Shown in pieces: positions 37,090-50,912 of a DNA stretch of 64,000 nt. Origin of the DNA: Pyricularia pennisetigena (Eukaryota; Ascomycota; Sordariomycetes; Magnaporthales; Pyriculariaceae); contig NC_043741.1 of NCBI RefSeq assembly GCF_004337985.1, positions 4,502,140 through 4,566,139 of the forward strand. The letters run 5' to 3'. Under the pieces are notes generated by a model. That model was not told the origin of the DNA. It did not search any database and worked only from the letters and a program-made list of their open reading frames with translations. How positions within the stretch are numbered: position 1 is the first letter of the stretch; each line of letters opens with the position of its first letter. Position numbers and translations under genes: made by a program.

Positions 37090-38463
37090 ATGAAGACGGC
37101 CACATTAGGGGCAGCACTCCTGCTGCTGGGGGTTCAGCAATGCGCCGCCACCTCAGGGCACCGCAACATGCACCGGGAGTTTGAGAAGCGCCATGGCCAC
37201 AACCACCTGCCCACCCGCAGCTTCGAGGCTGACTTGCGATCCCCCGAATCCGAGGAATCAGGCAACGTCTCCAAGATCCGGAAGCGAGGCTCCAGTTGCT
37301 CCCTTCCTGATGACGACAGCAACCTCGTCCGTATCACGGATACCCGCAACGACAACCAGGGATTCGCCATGTCTCCTGACCAGACGTGCGAGGACGGCAT
37401 GTACTGTCCCTTTGCATGCAAACCAGGCATGTTGATGAACCAGTGGAAGGAAGGTACCTCGTTCAAGCCGGTCGAGTCTATGCAGGGTGGCCTGTACTGC
37501 GACAACGGCAAGCCCAAAAAGCCTTTCCCAAGCAAGCCCTACTGTGTCCAGGGCACTGGCACTGTCAAAGCTGTCAACAAGTGCGGCAAGGTTATCTCAT
37601 TCTGCCAGACTGTACTGCCGGGCAACGAGGCCATGCTCATCCCAACCGAGGTCTCTGGCACCACAACCCTGGCCGTGCCCGGTCCTGATTACTGGGCTGG
37701 TACCGCTGCGCACTTTTACATCAACCCGCCGGGTGTTTCTGCCGACCAGGCTTGCCACTGGGGCTCGGATGCCGAGGATGTTGGCAACTGGAGCCCGTAC
37801 GTTGCTGGCGCGAACACGGTATCTGACGGCAGGACATTTGTTCAGCTCAGCTGGAATCCGATTTACGAGGACTCTAAATGGTCCAGCAAAAAGCCCAGCT
37901 TTGGAGTCAAGATCGAGTGCGACGGCGACTGCAATGGTTTGCCTTGCGAGATCAACCCGGCCAAGACCGGCTTGAAGAATGTCAACAGCAAGACCGCGGC
38001 TTCTGGGGCCGGCGGTGCCTCTTATTGCGTTGTCACCGTCTCCAAGGGCTCTTCTGCCAACATTGTCCTGTTCAATACCGACGGATCGACTGGCGAACCG
38101 TCGTCTTCTTCCTCTGAGGAACCCAAGAAGACGACCTCATCCTCCTCAAGCTCGACTCCATCGCCGACCACGACGACGTCTACCTCGAGCTCTGCAAAGG
38201 CAAGCTCTACTGCTACTCCCACCTCGTTCACTGTCCCGACTGTCCGCCCCGGTATCTTCCAGGAGAATAGCACTTCGACTACAGACAGCTCGTCCTGGTC
38301 CCAATCACCCTCGACCACAAAGTTCGACAGCACCAAGGGCAGCTCCTCGACCAGCTCCGCTGCTTCACCCAGCTCCACCAATGATGGGGCACAGCGCGAT
38401 AAGGGAGGTGCCGCCATGGCGGGGCTTGTCATCGCCATCGTCGCTGCGGCATGGATGTATTAG
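37090..38463 (+). CDS. SUN-family cell-wall protein (Sim1/Uth1/Nca3 type), GPI-like tail
   Basis: Single exon, 457 aa. The ATG at 37090 is preferred to the in-frame one at 37069 because it begins the signal peptide MKTATLGAALLLLGVQQCAA directly. A basic site, KIRKR, near residue 70 could be cut by a Kex2-type protease. The SUN domain (about 75-335) has the family's cysteine block CEDGMYCPFACKPG, then QWKEG, GGLYCDNG and KPYCVQGTG. The region after 340 is Ser/Thr-rich and ends in a short hydrophobic tail (GGAAMAGLVIAIVAAAWMY), which suggests a GPI anchor. SUN proteins (GH132) act in septation and wall remodelling, with reported beta-1,3-glucan activity. Which subgroup this belongs to is uncertain, but a GPI-type tail is found in only some members. 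Confidence 0.9.
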   Translation: MKTATLGAALLLLGVQQCAATSGHRNMHREFEKRHGHNHLPTRSFEADLRSPESEESGNVSKIRKRGSSCSLPDDDSNLVRITDTRNDNQGFAMSPDQTCEDGMYCPFACKPGMLMNQWKEGTSFKPVESMQGGLYCDNGKPKKPFPSKPYCVQGTGTVKAVNKCGKVISFCQTVLPGNEAMLIPTEVSGTTTLAVPGPDYWAGTAAHFYINPPGVSADQACHWGSDAEDVGNWSPYVAGANTVSDGRTFVQLSWNPIYEDSKWSSKKPSFGVKIECDGDCNGLPCEINPAKTGLKNVNSKTAASGAGGASYCVVTVSKGSSANIVLFNTDGSTGEPSSSSSEEPKKTTSSSSSSTPSPTTTTSTSSSAKASSTATPTSFTVPTVRPGIFQENSTSTTDSSSWSQSPSTTKFDSTKGSSSTSSAASPSSTNDGAQRDKGGAAMAGLVIAIVAAAWMY

Positions 38464-39608
38464 ATTTACTCCTCGCCGCAACTGCTTCATTCGTGTCTCT
38501 GCTGGGCGCGCCGCTTCCGTCTTCTTATCATTGGCCTTAGTTTGCCCAGCAAAACACCACTACCTCTTTCAACTTCGATATTGGCCTCCTTTCGAGTCGA
38601 TGGCATTTTCGCTTCTTGAAAATAACCCGTTATGAGATGATGTCCACATTTTTTTCAACCCTCCAACACCGGAGGGCTTTTTGCTCGGCCGGACACCAGC
38701 AGCTATATTCAACCTTCTTTGTCCAACCGATCTTTTTTTACTACTTTTCGACCCATCTCGACGACACGACTCGGATCGCTTTCTCTATCTCTCTCTCTAG
38801 TCAGCATATCCATTAAGCCAATCAGTCGGTTGAGTTGGTACATACATCGACGGCCTGAAAATCAGCCGACGTCTTATCAACGTTTTTGTCAAATAGCAGT
38901 ATGAGCCCAAGGTCTCTTCTGCAGCCATGGTAGTGTTTATTGTCTACACGTGACGGTATTTTGTTTTCCTCCTGGATTCGCTTCAATTTGCTCTTGGGAT
39001 AGCCACCAAATGCCATTTTTACAATATACCCCTTCAGCTTTTGATCTTTTTTGGGTACTATGTATCACAACAGTTGTATGTTTTCTTTTTCTGATTTTAT
39101 TCGTTCAAGGTGACAATTTACCCTCATTGTACCTTTTCTTTACTTTGATTTTCTTGGGGGGTGGTAAGAGGCGGACCAACTTTTTTTTTGGGCTCGTGCT
39201 CTGTTGTATTCTTTTTTTTTTCTTGTTTCTGACGATGGGGGACCGATACCTACATTTTTGTTTTGTCCCGAGATGATTTGGAAAAAGGAAAACGACAATG
39301 TTGGGAAGGCGGTTATTTTTGGGGGCGGATAACACAAAAAGTGGATGGAGGATAAGGGGGAACTTTACGTAGGTAGTACTAGGTAGTACAAATTCGATCA
39401 TTTTCGAATTCACACAAGGACGTGGTAAAGATCAGACTGTGTCGAGTTTATATGACCTTTGCTGATGTGACCAGACCAGTCAAGGGACAGGTATTATTGT
39501 TTCTTACAGTACACTCTAGAACGAGCACATCTTCAAACAAACCGCCACACCCGAACGACCGTATCCTGCTTGTCATATTCTTGCCGAAAACAGCATCGAC
39601 TTGACAGA
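38464..39608. other. 1.1 kb convergent spacer
   Basis: Between the 3' ends of the SUN and CSN12 genes. Pyrimidine-rich with several T runs (39181-39190, 39212-39221). The frames here are composed of Phe/Leu from T runs and are not genes. Confidence 0.6.
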
Positions 39609-41525
39609 CTACCTCACCCATCCAGGCACCCATTCCGTGTCGACGTTCTGGTCCCGCAGCCTCTGCAAAATGACCTCGGACACGTTGGGCGGCCACCCCG
39701 CGGCCGCGGCGTTGCCGCCCGTCTTTTTGATGTTTTGAATGGCAAACTTGCGGCCCGAGTGTGACACGAACCCGTTCATCAGGCCCTGCGCCACCAGGCC
39801 CATGACGGCCACCTCGACGTGCTCGATTGTGACCGGCAGGTTGCCCCACAGCAGACCCTCGTACGCGCGTAGCTTGCGCGTGCCGCCGGGCCCGGAGACC
39901 AGCGTCGTCGACTCGGGCGGCTGCGGCGTGCTGTTGGCGACGGCGCGCAGGAAGAGCGGGTTCGTCGTGTGCCCGAAGGTTTTGGTGCCGGGTCTCGGTG
40001 GCATGGCGGGGACGTGGCCCTCAAGCGAACGCTGGATATAGTCGGCTGCCGCTTGAACCATACTGGAGAGAAAGCGGGGGAAAAAAAAAAGTGTGAGTGT
40101 GAGTAAAAGGATAATGACTTGCCATAAAAGTGGTAGAGGTGGGGGAGAGAAAATGTGAAAAAAGGATGGGAAAGGACATACTTAAGATCGAGCGTGACGG
40201 CCTTGCGCCCAGCCGGCAGCATCGCCTCGTTGCCCGCGTCGACTGGCTTGTACGTCAACAGAAACACGCGCCGCGTCAGCGACCGCCAGAGCAACGGCCT
40301 CGTGCGATACATGAGCGGGAAGAGCAGGTTCCGCTCCAGCAGCCAGGCCTGATGCGTATTTAGCGCCTGCTGGAACGCCGCAAAGTTACCCTTTCGTATG
40401 GCCATGGCCATGGGGCGGAATATCGGGGCCAGTTGCTGTGCCTCTGGCCGCTGCAGCAATGTGTCGGACGGGAGTCGCCCGGAGAGGATGTTGGCAGGTA
40501 TCAGGAAGGTGAGCACCAGTCTGCGCTGCTTTTTCAAGTGCCTCGGCAGCTGCCTATAGGCTTCGTCGAGAGCAGCCGCTGCGCGGGGGTAATGGTCGCT
40601 CTGGAACATGACCAGACCGAGGTAGTAGAGGTACGTGGTGCGTTGGACGGCTGGGTAGAGGGACAAAGGGGGCGCCTGCTCCAAGCCGTTCAGTAGTGAC
40701 CATGCCATCATTGGCCTTCCGCACTTTAAAAGTATACGAAGGTTAGATCAGTGAGTTTGTAAAATCGATCGAGCTATCAAGTAGAGACTCACAATGAATA
40801 GTAGACGGAAGGCCATGCTGGCAAGTAGATAGACGACCGACTTTTTGCTACCGGGCGTGAGTTGACCCCGGTCTCTGGCGCAACTTGAGAACATTTCCTT
40901 GATCACATCAAGCGAGTCGTCCATGAAAGTGCGAGCCTCACCCTCATCTCCACTGCTCTGCTGGCGACGAGCGGCCGTGATGTCCGGACGACCATTCAGC
41001 ACGCTGACAAGTTTGATCATGGATTGCGCGTAAGAGACACTGGTCTGAACCATGATGCTGCCCTGACCAGGATGCTTGAGTGCTGAAGTGCAAGACCTGA
41101 GATTTTGGGTTGGCCGGTTAGCTGCTGTGTACCAGGTGCCTGCTCCACGCGGGAGACACCAATGGGAAAGATGGGGGGGACTCGACTCCTCACACTGAGA
41201 GTGCGCAGAGACGCTCGTGGATATCCATCAAGTCGTTAAAGTTGACGTCCCGCCAGTACGAGAGGTACTCTGTCATGAAGGCGTGGAAGCCCGGCCATGG
41301 TGTGCTGCCGCCCTCGGTCACATTATCCTCTTCCGGGAGCGACTTTTCGACGAAAGCCTGCAGACCGCTGCTGCCCTTTGGGTATTTTTTCCGCAGCTCC
41401 TGGCCGATGAGATGGTATGCGGGTGGCGAATCCGGCTCGGCCAATAGCCAGTCGGACAGGGTGCTGCCGTCGCCGGCGACGACCAGCTCCCTGACGCCCT
41501 TCAGAAATGTCGCGATAACGTCCAT
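39609..41525 (-). CDS. CSN12: PCI-domain protein, CSN12/PCID2 type
   Basis: Four exons, 41525-41194, 41096-40793, 40723-40182 and 40062-39609, give 543 aa. The protein is helical with TPR-like repeats, such as YYLGLVMFQSDHYPRAAAAL. It continues through LVLTFLIPANILSGRLPS into a PCI/winged-helix end with LLFPLMYRTRPLLWRSL and VEVAVMGLVAQGLMNGF. The order and wording match CSN12 and PCID2/Thp1. Family members bind the COP9 signalosome (Csn12) or, with Sac3 and Sem1, the TREX-2 mRNA export complex; I cannot choose between these from sequence. Splicing at donors GTGAGG, GTGAGT and GTATGT keeps the frame and the PCI core. The C-terminal segment is longer than in yeast. The protein probably acts in the nucleus. 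Confidence 0.85.
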
Positions 41526-42177
41526 GGCCGTCTCATGGCTGTATCATGTGACGCGACTGCCTTGGAATGAATGTTTATTTCGAGTCGCTGATTGAATGGC
41601 AACTTGTGAGTCCTTTTTGGCTTGTTGGGTTCAGTTGATGTTCAAAAACGGGTTAATCGCGTGGTGTTGACGCGTAAAAGTCCAAGCTTGCACTGGATTG
41701 TGAATATCATTTTCAATCACTTTGAGTGGCTCGAACCCAATTCAACCTGTAAAAAAAAGTTCAGCTCAGACTTTGATCTTCTCCCCCACCTCCTTCGCCC
41801 TTCATTTATTTTGACATGTATATTTATCTAAACTTCCTTCATGCACTATGGATTACAGGTCTTGTATATCCTCAACTTGAATGATGGAATAAAAAGTATG
41901 CCCAGGCCTCATGTCTCGTGGTCGCTGGGCACAGAATTTGAAGGCACTTTCGTCGTAGCAGGTGGGTACCCAACCTCAGCTACAGACACAGGTCAAGGGA
42001 TGCCCCCGGCAGCCATGCATATATTTAAACAACTCATATCATACCGGTCCTGCGTAGCAAATTCTGTGTTGATGTTCTGGAAATAGTTTAGTCCAAAACA
42101 AAAAAAAAAAAAAACAAGATCCCAGATGGCTTTTATTTAGATACGACGAGACCCGCGCCAATCCCTATCCAGCAACC
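41526..42177. other. promoter of CSN12 and 3' flank of thiolase
   Basis: About 650 bp with no gene. It contains an A17 run at 42099-42115. The CSN12 promoter lies just right of 41525. Confidence 0.55.
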
Positions 42178-43617
<1,440 letters not shown>

Positions 43618-44639
43618 TTTTGAAATAAAATAATTGTGTGAATACCAAACAAAATGAAATTCGTGGAACCTTCAGACTGATATGAAAAGTAAGAGACTCT
43701 TTTTTTTCTCAGCAAGACATGCAGACAGAAACGTATTTGGCGAATGTAAGTAAGGTCGGCAGAGCTGCAAACACGGGAAGGTGGGTGGATTGCTTAGACT
43801 TGGGGTAGGGCGCGACTAGCCGACAATGGCCGAGCGCCGAGAAAGGCAAGAGAAACACCTGCCTGCATGGGCAGCACGCCCCCACCGGTTCATGTGCTAA
43901 CATGATCATTTTGCAACATTCTAGTTAGCCTGGGTACCTCAAGTACCTCGAACTGGTTCCACACGATTCCAGTTCGTCCTGCGCATCAACGCAAGCAACC
44001 CCAAAGAGAAATGCATAGACAAATCGCCTTATGCCACTGGTCCAACGGCGTGGTTTAATTGCAGGCCTACAGTACGAATAAGGGCAATTGCAACGTTCAT
44101 ATCCAGAAAAGGTACCTACATGTGCCTTGGGTTCGCAGTGAGAACTATTTCTGGTGAGGCAGACTGCTCTGGAACTAGGCTTTGAGCCGGCTTGCCTCTG
44201 AGTTTCATGTTGACATGTGCAAATCTTGGTGTTGGAATTTACACCCAATCGAGCTAATGTAGGTACTATGGAAGGTACGCTGCGCTGGAGGACGTGTACC
44301 GGGGGTTGGTCTCATACCAAATGAGGCGCTGGCCACCTAATACCGAACTGCTGGGACACTTGTTAGTAATTGGCTGATCGGATCAATCACGTGTCCTGGC
44401 GTCTTTTGCGGGGGTTTGAACAGCGCGCGGAACCCCTGCCGCTAAGACAGGGGTCGACAAATCGATTAGAAACGCTGCGTCAGGCCCCTGGCTTCGATTA
44501 CTATTGCTGCGCACCCACGTTGTTACCACTCCACCGCTGCAAACCTTCAACTATCGCAACCCCGAGCCTCGACATTCCGCCATCAGATCTCAGCACTCTT
44601 TCAAACAAGAACCCACAGGCCGCTTCCGTCTAGCCCGAG
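43618..44639. other. 1.0 kb divergent promoter region, thiolase / RAD6
   Basis: No gene seen. Both flanking genes start outward from here. The right end carries the RAD6 leader. The 107-codon minus frame at 43925-44248 lacks motifs. Confidence 0.55.
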
Positions 44640-45396
44640 ATGTCAACCGCCGCTCGCCGCCGCCTAATGCGCGACTTCAAGGTGAGTCTTCGCGCGGGCA
44701 GGCAGCAGCAGCGCCCCTCATCCATCTGCCGTCCAGGACATCGGGGGATCATCAGGGAATCAGACATTTAACACATTATCGATACTACCAGCGCATGCAA
44801 ACCGATCCTCCAGCCGGTGTCTCTGCATCGCCAGTACCTGACAATGTCATGACATGGTAGGTTTCGCCCCCCTCTAATTGCTAAGCAACATTTCACCAGT
44901 TAACAGGTTTTGGCCTCACTTCAGGAACGCTGTAATCATCGGCCCCGGCGATACTCCCTTCGAGGACGGAACATTTCGTCTTGTTATGCATTTCGAAGAG
45001 CAATACCCCAATAAACCTCCATCAGTTAAATTCATCAGCCAGATGTTCCATCCAAATGTTTACGCCACTGGGGAGCTTTGCTTGGACATTCTACAAAACC
45101 GATGGAGTCCGACGTACGACGTTGCTGCTATTCTAACCAGTATTCAGAGGTAAGTCGATTTTCTGTGGTCTGGAGATATCTAGAATTATCCACTCCTTCG
45201 GCTGAGGATATTCGGCCGATTGTTGCGATGGTAGCAGCTAATGGAGTTTGTGTCCAAACCCAGTTTACTCAACGACCCGAATACCGGTTCGCCGGCAAAC
45301 GTCGAAGCCTCGAATCTCTACAAAGACAACCGCAAGGAGTACATCAAGAGAGTTAGAGAGACTGTGGAGAAGAGCTGGGAAGGAGACGACGAATAA
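44640..45396 (+). CDS. RAD6: ubiquitin-conjugating enzyme E2, Rad6/Ubc2
   Basis: Four exons, 44640-44681, 44792-44856, 44925-45149 and 45264-45396, give 154 aa. The joined protein begins [19 protein letters not shown] and carries the E2 motif [15 protein letters not shown], with the catalytic Cys at about residue 88, followed by [10 protein letters not shown]. It ends in a short acidic tail, EGDDE, close to the length of Rad6 in other filamentous ascomycetes and lacking the long acidic tail of budding yeast. Rad6 works with Rad18 on PCNA in post-replication repair and with Bre1 on histone H2B, and with Ubr1 in N-degron turnover. Donors are GTGAGT, GTAGGT and GTAAGT, with acceptors CCAG, TCAG and CCAG. 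All junctions recreate conserved Rad6 sequence, so the model is very secure. Confidence 0.97.
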
Positions 45397-46971
45397 ACCC
45401 TCGTGGAAAATGAAAGGACTAGCGGGTTTTGGGACGTGGGAACTTGCTTTGGCTGATGTTTGGCCAGATGGCTAGGCAGTACTTGTGGGTACAGGAGCAG
45501 ACAGGCATACGATTGGATTCGGGCATGGCATTTGGTTTACTGGCACTTTTGAGCTTGGTGCAGACTACTTGTTTGAGCACATGGTGTTGGCGTTGCGGTG
45601 TTTATTTTTGGCGTAAGGTTTTTTTTTTTTTTTTATTTCTGGGGTCTCCCTTTTAGCGCTGGTTCTATACCTGTTAGGAGGAATACCATGAACAGCTTTC
45701 CACTCAGGGCTTAAGTGCAGAGGTGTTTGCACCGTAAACGGGCGCGGATAGTTATTTCGGGGCGACTAATATTTGGGATGATACGATACCGATAGTCCGA
45801 ACACGCTTGGAATTTGTCTGCGCTGGCGTTGTTCGTCATGAGGGGAAGAAAGTAGCCTAAGTCCAGCCCAGCCTAGCCAAGTCCAGATATCGACTTCAAA
45901 TCTTCTACGCATGGTTCATGCAGCTTTCCGGTGTTGATTGCTGGCCCTGCTGGACAACTTTTCTGCAATTAAACCAAATATTGGATCATTCTTGCATTTT
46001 CTCTCTGCCGTCCTGAATCGCAGGCATAAGAATATCCTTTGCGGAACACGGTCACAAGTGTTTAATTATCAACCCTGGTTGTTGTTGTTGTTCAAATCCA
46101 ATATTGCCAAGTAATAGTTAGATTCGGCGGGGCATTCGTAGCATGAATTGCGGCATAAGTCGTTTGTCAGCCCCGCCTCAGGAGATTAGGAAGCGGCCCG
46201 GGGGGGTGGTCTCGTGCATTCGTGAAACTGATATTACCAGGTGTTGATCTTGCATGGCTCAGGAACCATTCTGCCTTGTCTGAAGGTTCGCAGACAATAT
46301 TCACTGCTATCGTAGATAACGCAAGGCACCTAGGCACCAGTTTAGGCATGTAGAAAATGCACGTCTATACGTCCATGGCAGGTGGGAAAGTAGTACAACA
46401 GAACGCGAATTACCTCGTGGCGCGTCCCGTCAATATCAACTCCATATACAATGCGCTAGGCTAGACCTCTGCAAAGAGACTCATGCAAGTCGGTCAGCCC
46501 ACTGTTCTAGCACTGTTTTGACACGAAATCGAACTTTGGGCTTGTTGCGCAAATACTGGCCGTCCTCTCCCCTTCCACCTCAAGACTACTCTTTTTCTTC
46601 TTTATCTTGGGTTCAAGGCTATCCCAATTCGAGGGGCGCCAGGCGCAGATTAACCTAACGCCGACAACCTAATCGAACCGTTGCAGCCAGCCCGCTTCTT
46701 GAAGGGCACGGTACGGAACTAGGTAACGATACAGTAGAATTCAGTACGGGCAACCTATTGGACCGACACCGCCCAAAAAAGTGTCCCACTGTCTTCGCTC
46801 GTCCCGCCCGCATACCATTACAACCTACCTACGTTACGATCGCCCACCTTAAACCGCCAGCTAATTACTACCAAACCCCCTTCGATTGCGCCGCCTGTCG
46901 GCCACGTCGAAACACTTTGATGACAAGGTGGACTTAGCAAAGCCCGCAGCTTTTCGACGGCGGCACCCATC
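45397..46971. other. 1.6 kb spacer between RAD6 and the kinesin gene
   Basis: The 3' flank of RAD6, with a T16 run at 45619-45634, and the kinesin promoter and leader. No gene seen. Confidence 0.55.
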
Positions 46972-49900
46972 ATGTCTTCTGCCAACAGCATCAAGGTCGT
47001 CGCCCGGTTCCGACCGCAGAACCGGGTCGAGATCGAGTCGGGCGGCCAGCCCATAGTCAAGTTCGATGGCGACGATACGTGTACTGTTGATGTATGTCCA
47101 ATCTCCCCACCCCCCTCATGAAACATGCGCACCACGACGAAGAGAATCAGGCCAAGCGCAGACAGGCGAGGCAGGCTGTACTCGGTGACAACAGGCTGGC
47201 TAACGCAATGCAACTCGGACAACCTCTAGTCCAAAGAGGCGCAAGGCTCCTTCACGTTCGACCGAGTCTTTGACATGTCCTGCAAACAGTCGGACATCTT
47301 CGACTTTTCGATCAAGCCGACGGTGGACGACATCTTGAACGGCTACAATGGAACCGTCTTTGCTTACGGCCAGACTGGTGCTGGAAAGTCGTACACCATG
47401 ATGGGAACCAACATCGACGACGATGAAGGACGAGGTGTCATCCCCCGTATCGTCGAGCAGATCTTCGCAAGCATTCTGTCCAGCCCAAGCACCATCGAGT
47501 ATACTGTTCGTGTCAGCTACATGGAAATCTACATGGAGCGCATCCGTGATTTGCTGGCACCCCACAACGACAACTTGCCAGTGCACGAGGAGAAGAATCG
47601 TGGTGTATATGTCAAGGGCCTTTTGGAAGTATATGTATCGAGCGTACAGGAGGTCTACGAGGTCATGAGGAGGGGAGGAAACGCCAGGGCTGTGGCTGCC
47701 ACCAACATGAACCAGGAGTCATCCCGATCCCATTCGATCTTTGTCATTACTATCACCCAAAAGAACGTCGAGACTGGCTCGGCCAAGAGTGGACAGCTAT
47801 TCTTGGTTGATTTGGCCGGTAGCGAAAAGGTCGGCAAGACGGGAGCCAGTGGACAAACCCTCGAGGAGGCCAAAAAGATCAACAAGAGTTTGAGCGCCCT
47901 GGGAATGGTCATCAACTCTCTCACTGACGGCAAATCTTCCCACGTTCCATACCGAGACTCGAAGCTTACCCGTATCCTACAAGAATCACTTGGTGGCAAC
48001 AGTCGAACAACGCTCATCATCAACTGCTCGCCTAGCTCCTACAACGATGCTGAGACGCTCAGCACTCTGCGTTTTGGCATGAGAGCGAAGTCCATCAAGA
48101 ACAAAGCCAAGGTCAATGCTGAGCTCAGTCCTACCGAACTCAAACAGCTGCTTGGCAAAGCCAGGACTCAGATCACTTCTTTTGAAAAGTATATAGTGAG
48201 CCTTGAGGGCGAGGTACAGCTATGGCGTTCCGGAGAAACCGTACCAAAGGACAAGTGGGTTCCGCCGCGTTCAGCGGATGGTGCCGCCCCTGCGACCAAG
48301 GGTGCACCACCTGCTCGACCTGCAACACCATCCAGGCTGGTTGCGGAAACCGCCAGCAGATCAGAGACGCCGGCATTAACAGAGCGCTCCGGGACGCCTT
48401 CGATACCGCTGGAGAAGGATGAGAGGGAAGAGTTCCTACGGCGGGAAAACGAGCTCCAGGACCAGCTCGCAGAGAAGGAGTCGCAGGCGACAAATGCTGA
48501 GCGGCAGGTGCGCGAGATGAAAGAAGAGTTGACTATACTCAAGGAACATGACGGCAAGCTGGGCAAGGAAAACGAGAGACTCATGAGCGAGCAGAATGAG
48601 CTCAAGTTGCAGTTCGAACGCATCAACTTTGAGAGCAAAGAGGCTCAGATCACCATGGACGCTCTCAAGGAGGCAAACGCAGAGCTGACAACGGAACTCG
48701 ATGAGTTGAAGCAGCAGTTGCTTGATGTTAAAATGAACGCCAAGGAGTCCGGGGCCGCTCTTGATGAGAAAGAGAAGAGGAAGGCGGAAAAGATGGCCAA
48801 GATGATGGCCGGCTTTGAGCTGGGTGCAGACGTCTTTAGTGACAACGAAAAGTCCATCGCCGACGCCATCAAGCAGCTGGAGGCTCTGCAGGAGCTCAGC
48901 AATTCAGGCGACCCAATCCCGCCCGACGAGCTCAAGGCTTTGCAGTCCAAGCTTGTTGCCACTCAGGGGATCGTGCGCCAGGCAGAACTTTCGCTCTACA
49001 GCAGTGCCTCCAGCGGTTCTGAAGCGCGCCGCAGGGTGGAGTTGGAGCAGAGGTTGGAGACTCTCCAGCAGGAGTACGAGGATCTTCTATCACGCAACCT
49101 CGGCGAGGGTGACGTCGAAGAGCTCCGAGCACGGCTCGAGAAGGCCTTTACCGACAAGCAAGGCGCGCAGACCGACCTGGTCGACGACTTGAAGGCCGAG
49201 ATCGAGCGCAAGACTGCCGAGGCGGAGCGCATGAAGGTCTTGATCGAGGAGCTCCAGCGCCAGGCAAAGGCCTCGGGTGCCAACGGAAACGCCGGTGTGT
49301 CGCCCGTCATGAACGGCAAGTCAGTGGCACAGCAAATGGCCGAATTTGACGTCATGAAGAAGAGTCTCATGCGGGACCTCCAGAACCGCTGCGAGCGTGT
49401 GGTTGAGCTTGAGATCTCACTCGATGAGACGCGCGAGCAGTATAACAACGTGCTCCGGTCGAGCAACAACCGGGCTCAGCAGAAGAAGATGGCCTTCCTG
49501 GAGAGGAACTTGGAGCAGCTCACGCAGGTGCAGCGCCAGCTTGTGGAGCAGAACTCCAGCCTCAAGAAGGAGGTTGCCATTGCGGAGCGCAAGCTCATTG
49601 CTCGCAACGAACGGATCCAGAGCCTCGAGAGCCTGCTGCAGGACAGCCAGGAGAAGATGGCCCAGGCCAACCACAAGTATGTTTCTCGGCGCCATTATTC
49701 GTTCTTGTCGTGCAGCTACAACAGTCGTACTAACAACCCAACAGGTTCGAGATGCAACTCGCCTCAGTCAAGGAGCGCCTCGAGGCAGCCAAGGCTGGCA
49801 GCACCCGAGGAATTGGGTCGCCAACAGGGCTGGGTGGCTTTAGCTTCACGAATGCCGGGAGCCGGATTGCCAAGCCCCTACGTGGCGGCGGCGGCGGCAC

Positions 49901-50103
49901 TGACAACACTGCAGCCAACCCTACGATCAGCAATCTGCAGTCTAGTGATAACAAGAGGTCAAGTGTAAGTGCAATTCTCTCGCCGTGATTCCCATCCTCT
50001 GATTATATTGTAAGTTTTTGGCACAGTTACTGACGTCTCTGTTTTCTTTCTTTTTTTTTTTTTTTTCCTTTTTTACCGGGAGTAGTGGTTTTTCAAGTCA
50101 TAG
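46972..50103 (+). CDS. KIN1: kinesin-1 heavy chain (conventional fungal kinesin)
   Basis: Four exons, 46972-47091, 47230-49676, 49745-49964 and 50086-50103, give 934 aa. It is a plus-end-directed microtubule motor for vesicle and dynein transport to the hyphal tip. The N-terminal motor has the P-loop GQTGAGKSYT at about 87, switch I NQESSRSH and switch II DLAGSE, and starts at MSSANSIKVVARFRPQNR like other fungal kinesin-1 proteins. The neck and long stalk (about 345-870) are heptad-rich coiled coil with a Pro/Thr-rich interruption at 360-420. The tail holds a Gly-rich globular segment and the usual RIAKPLRG motif. Without exon 4 the frame would end in SAILSP after exon 3. The donor GTAAGT at 49965 and acceptor GTAG ending at 50085 instead append WFFKS, giving RSSWFFKS, as in related fungal kinesins. 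Intron 3 contains a T run. Confidence 0.95.
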
Positions 50104-50912
50104 TTATGAAGCGATACAATGAATGATTTTACCCATGAATATTCTCTTTTCGTTCTTTTCGCCCCTTCTTGTTTACGATATAACGGTACGCGACCAAGCG
50201 ACAACCACTTTTCTGGCTCTTAAGACAAGATGCAAGTGGGTGCGAGCATTTAGTGGGATGCACTCTTGTCTCTAGGGTTGAACCACCATAAAGCGAGAAT
50301 CTATGTAGAGTCACTGAGTAGTCAACTTAGACCAGAACGTTTCCTTCCGGTAGACTGTGTTTCTAATTGGTCAAGGTACTAGCAAGCCAGTTTGATGGGT
50401 TTCAGTCTGCTCACCTGGTGACTGGTCTGGTGTATGTATGCTATTTCACATGCCCTGTAATCATCTATCCAGTGGGTTTCATAACGAGGCACACAGGTAT
50501 ATGTGGTAGCAGTTGTCAACAGCAGGTCCGGCACAAAATACCTACCTGGATGCCACACTCGAAATCGACCAAACAAGCAATCATCTTTCACTCCCCAACA
50601 GTCAAAAGTTGTCCCGCGTAGGAATCGCTAGTCTTGTATCTGAATTTGTGGCCGACACAAAAGGAATAGTTACTATAAACTGGGATCTGTCGTACATGTA
50701 TCCTGCAGCTCTGATGAGAGAGACGCAGCCTCCCGAGCTGACCACTAATCATAACGAGAGGCATCAAGACAACACGCACTGAACCGATCCAGTAAAAAAC
50801 ATCCCGTGCCAATAAAAAAAAAAGGAAAAAAAAAAAAAAACACAACCTTAAAGTTGTGCACCATGAAGGGACCGAACCATATCGAACGGTCAACACAAAG
50901 AGAGTTCCCATC
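50104..50912. other. 0.8 kb convergent spacer
   Basis: 3' flanks of the kinesin and multipass membrane genes, with two A runs at 50813-50840. No gene is seen. Confidence 0.6.

Noticed and set aside
41725..41750. GCTCGAACCCAATTC, resembling a minus-strand tRNA T-arm
   Set aside because: Flanking stem bases do not pair and no acceptor stem is present.
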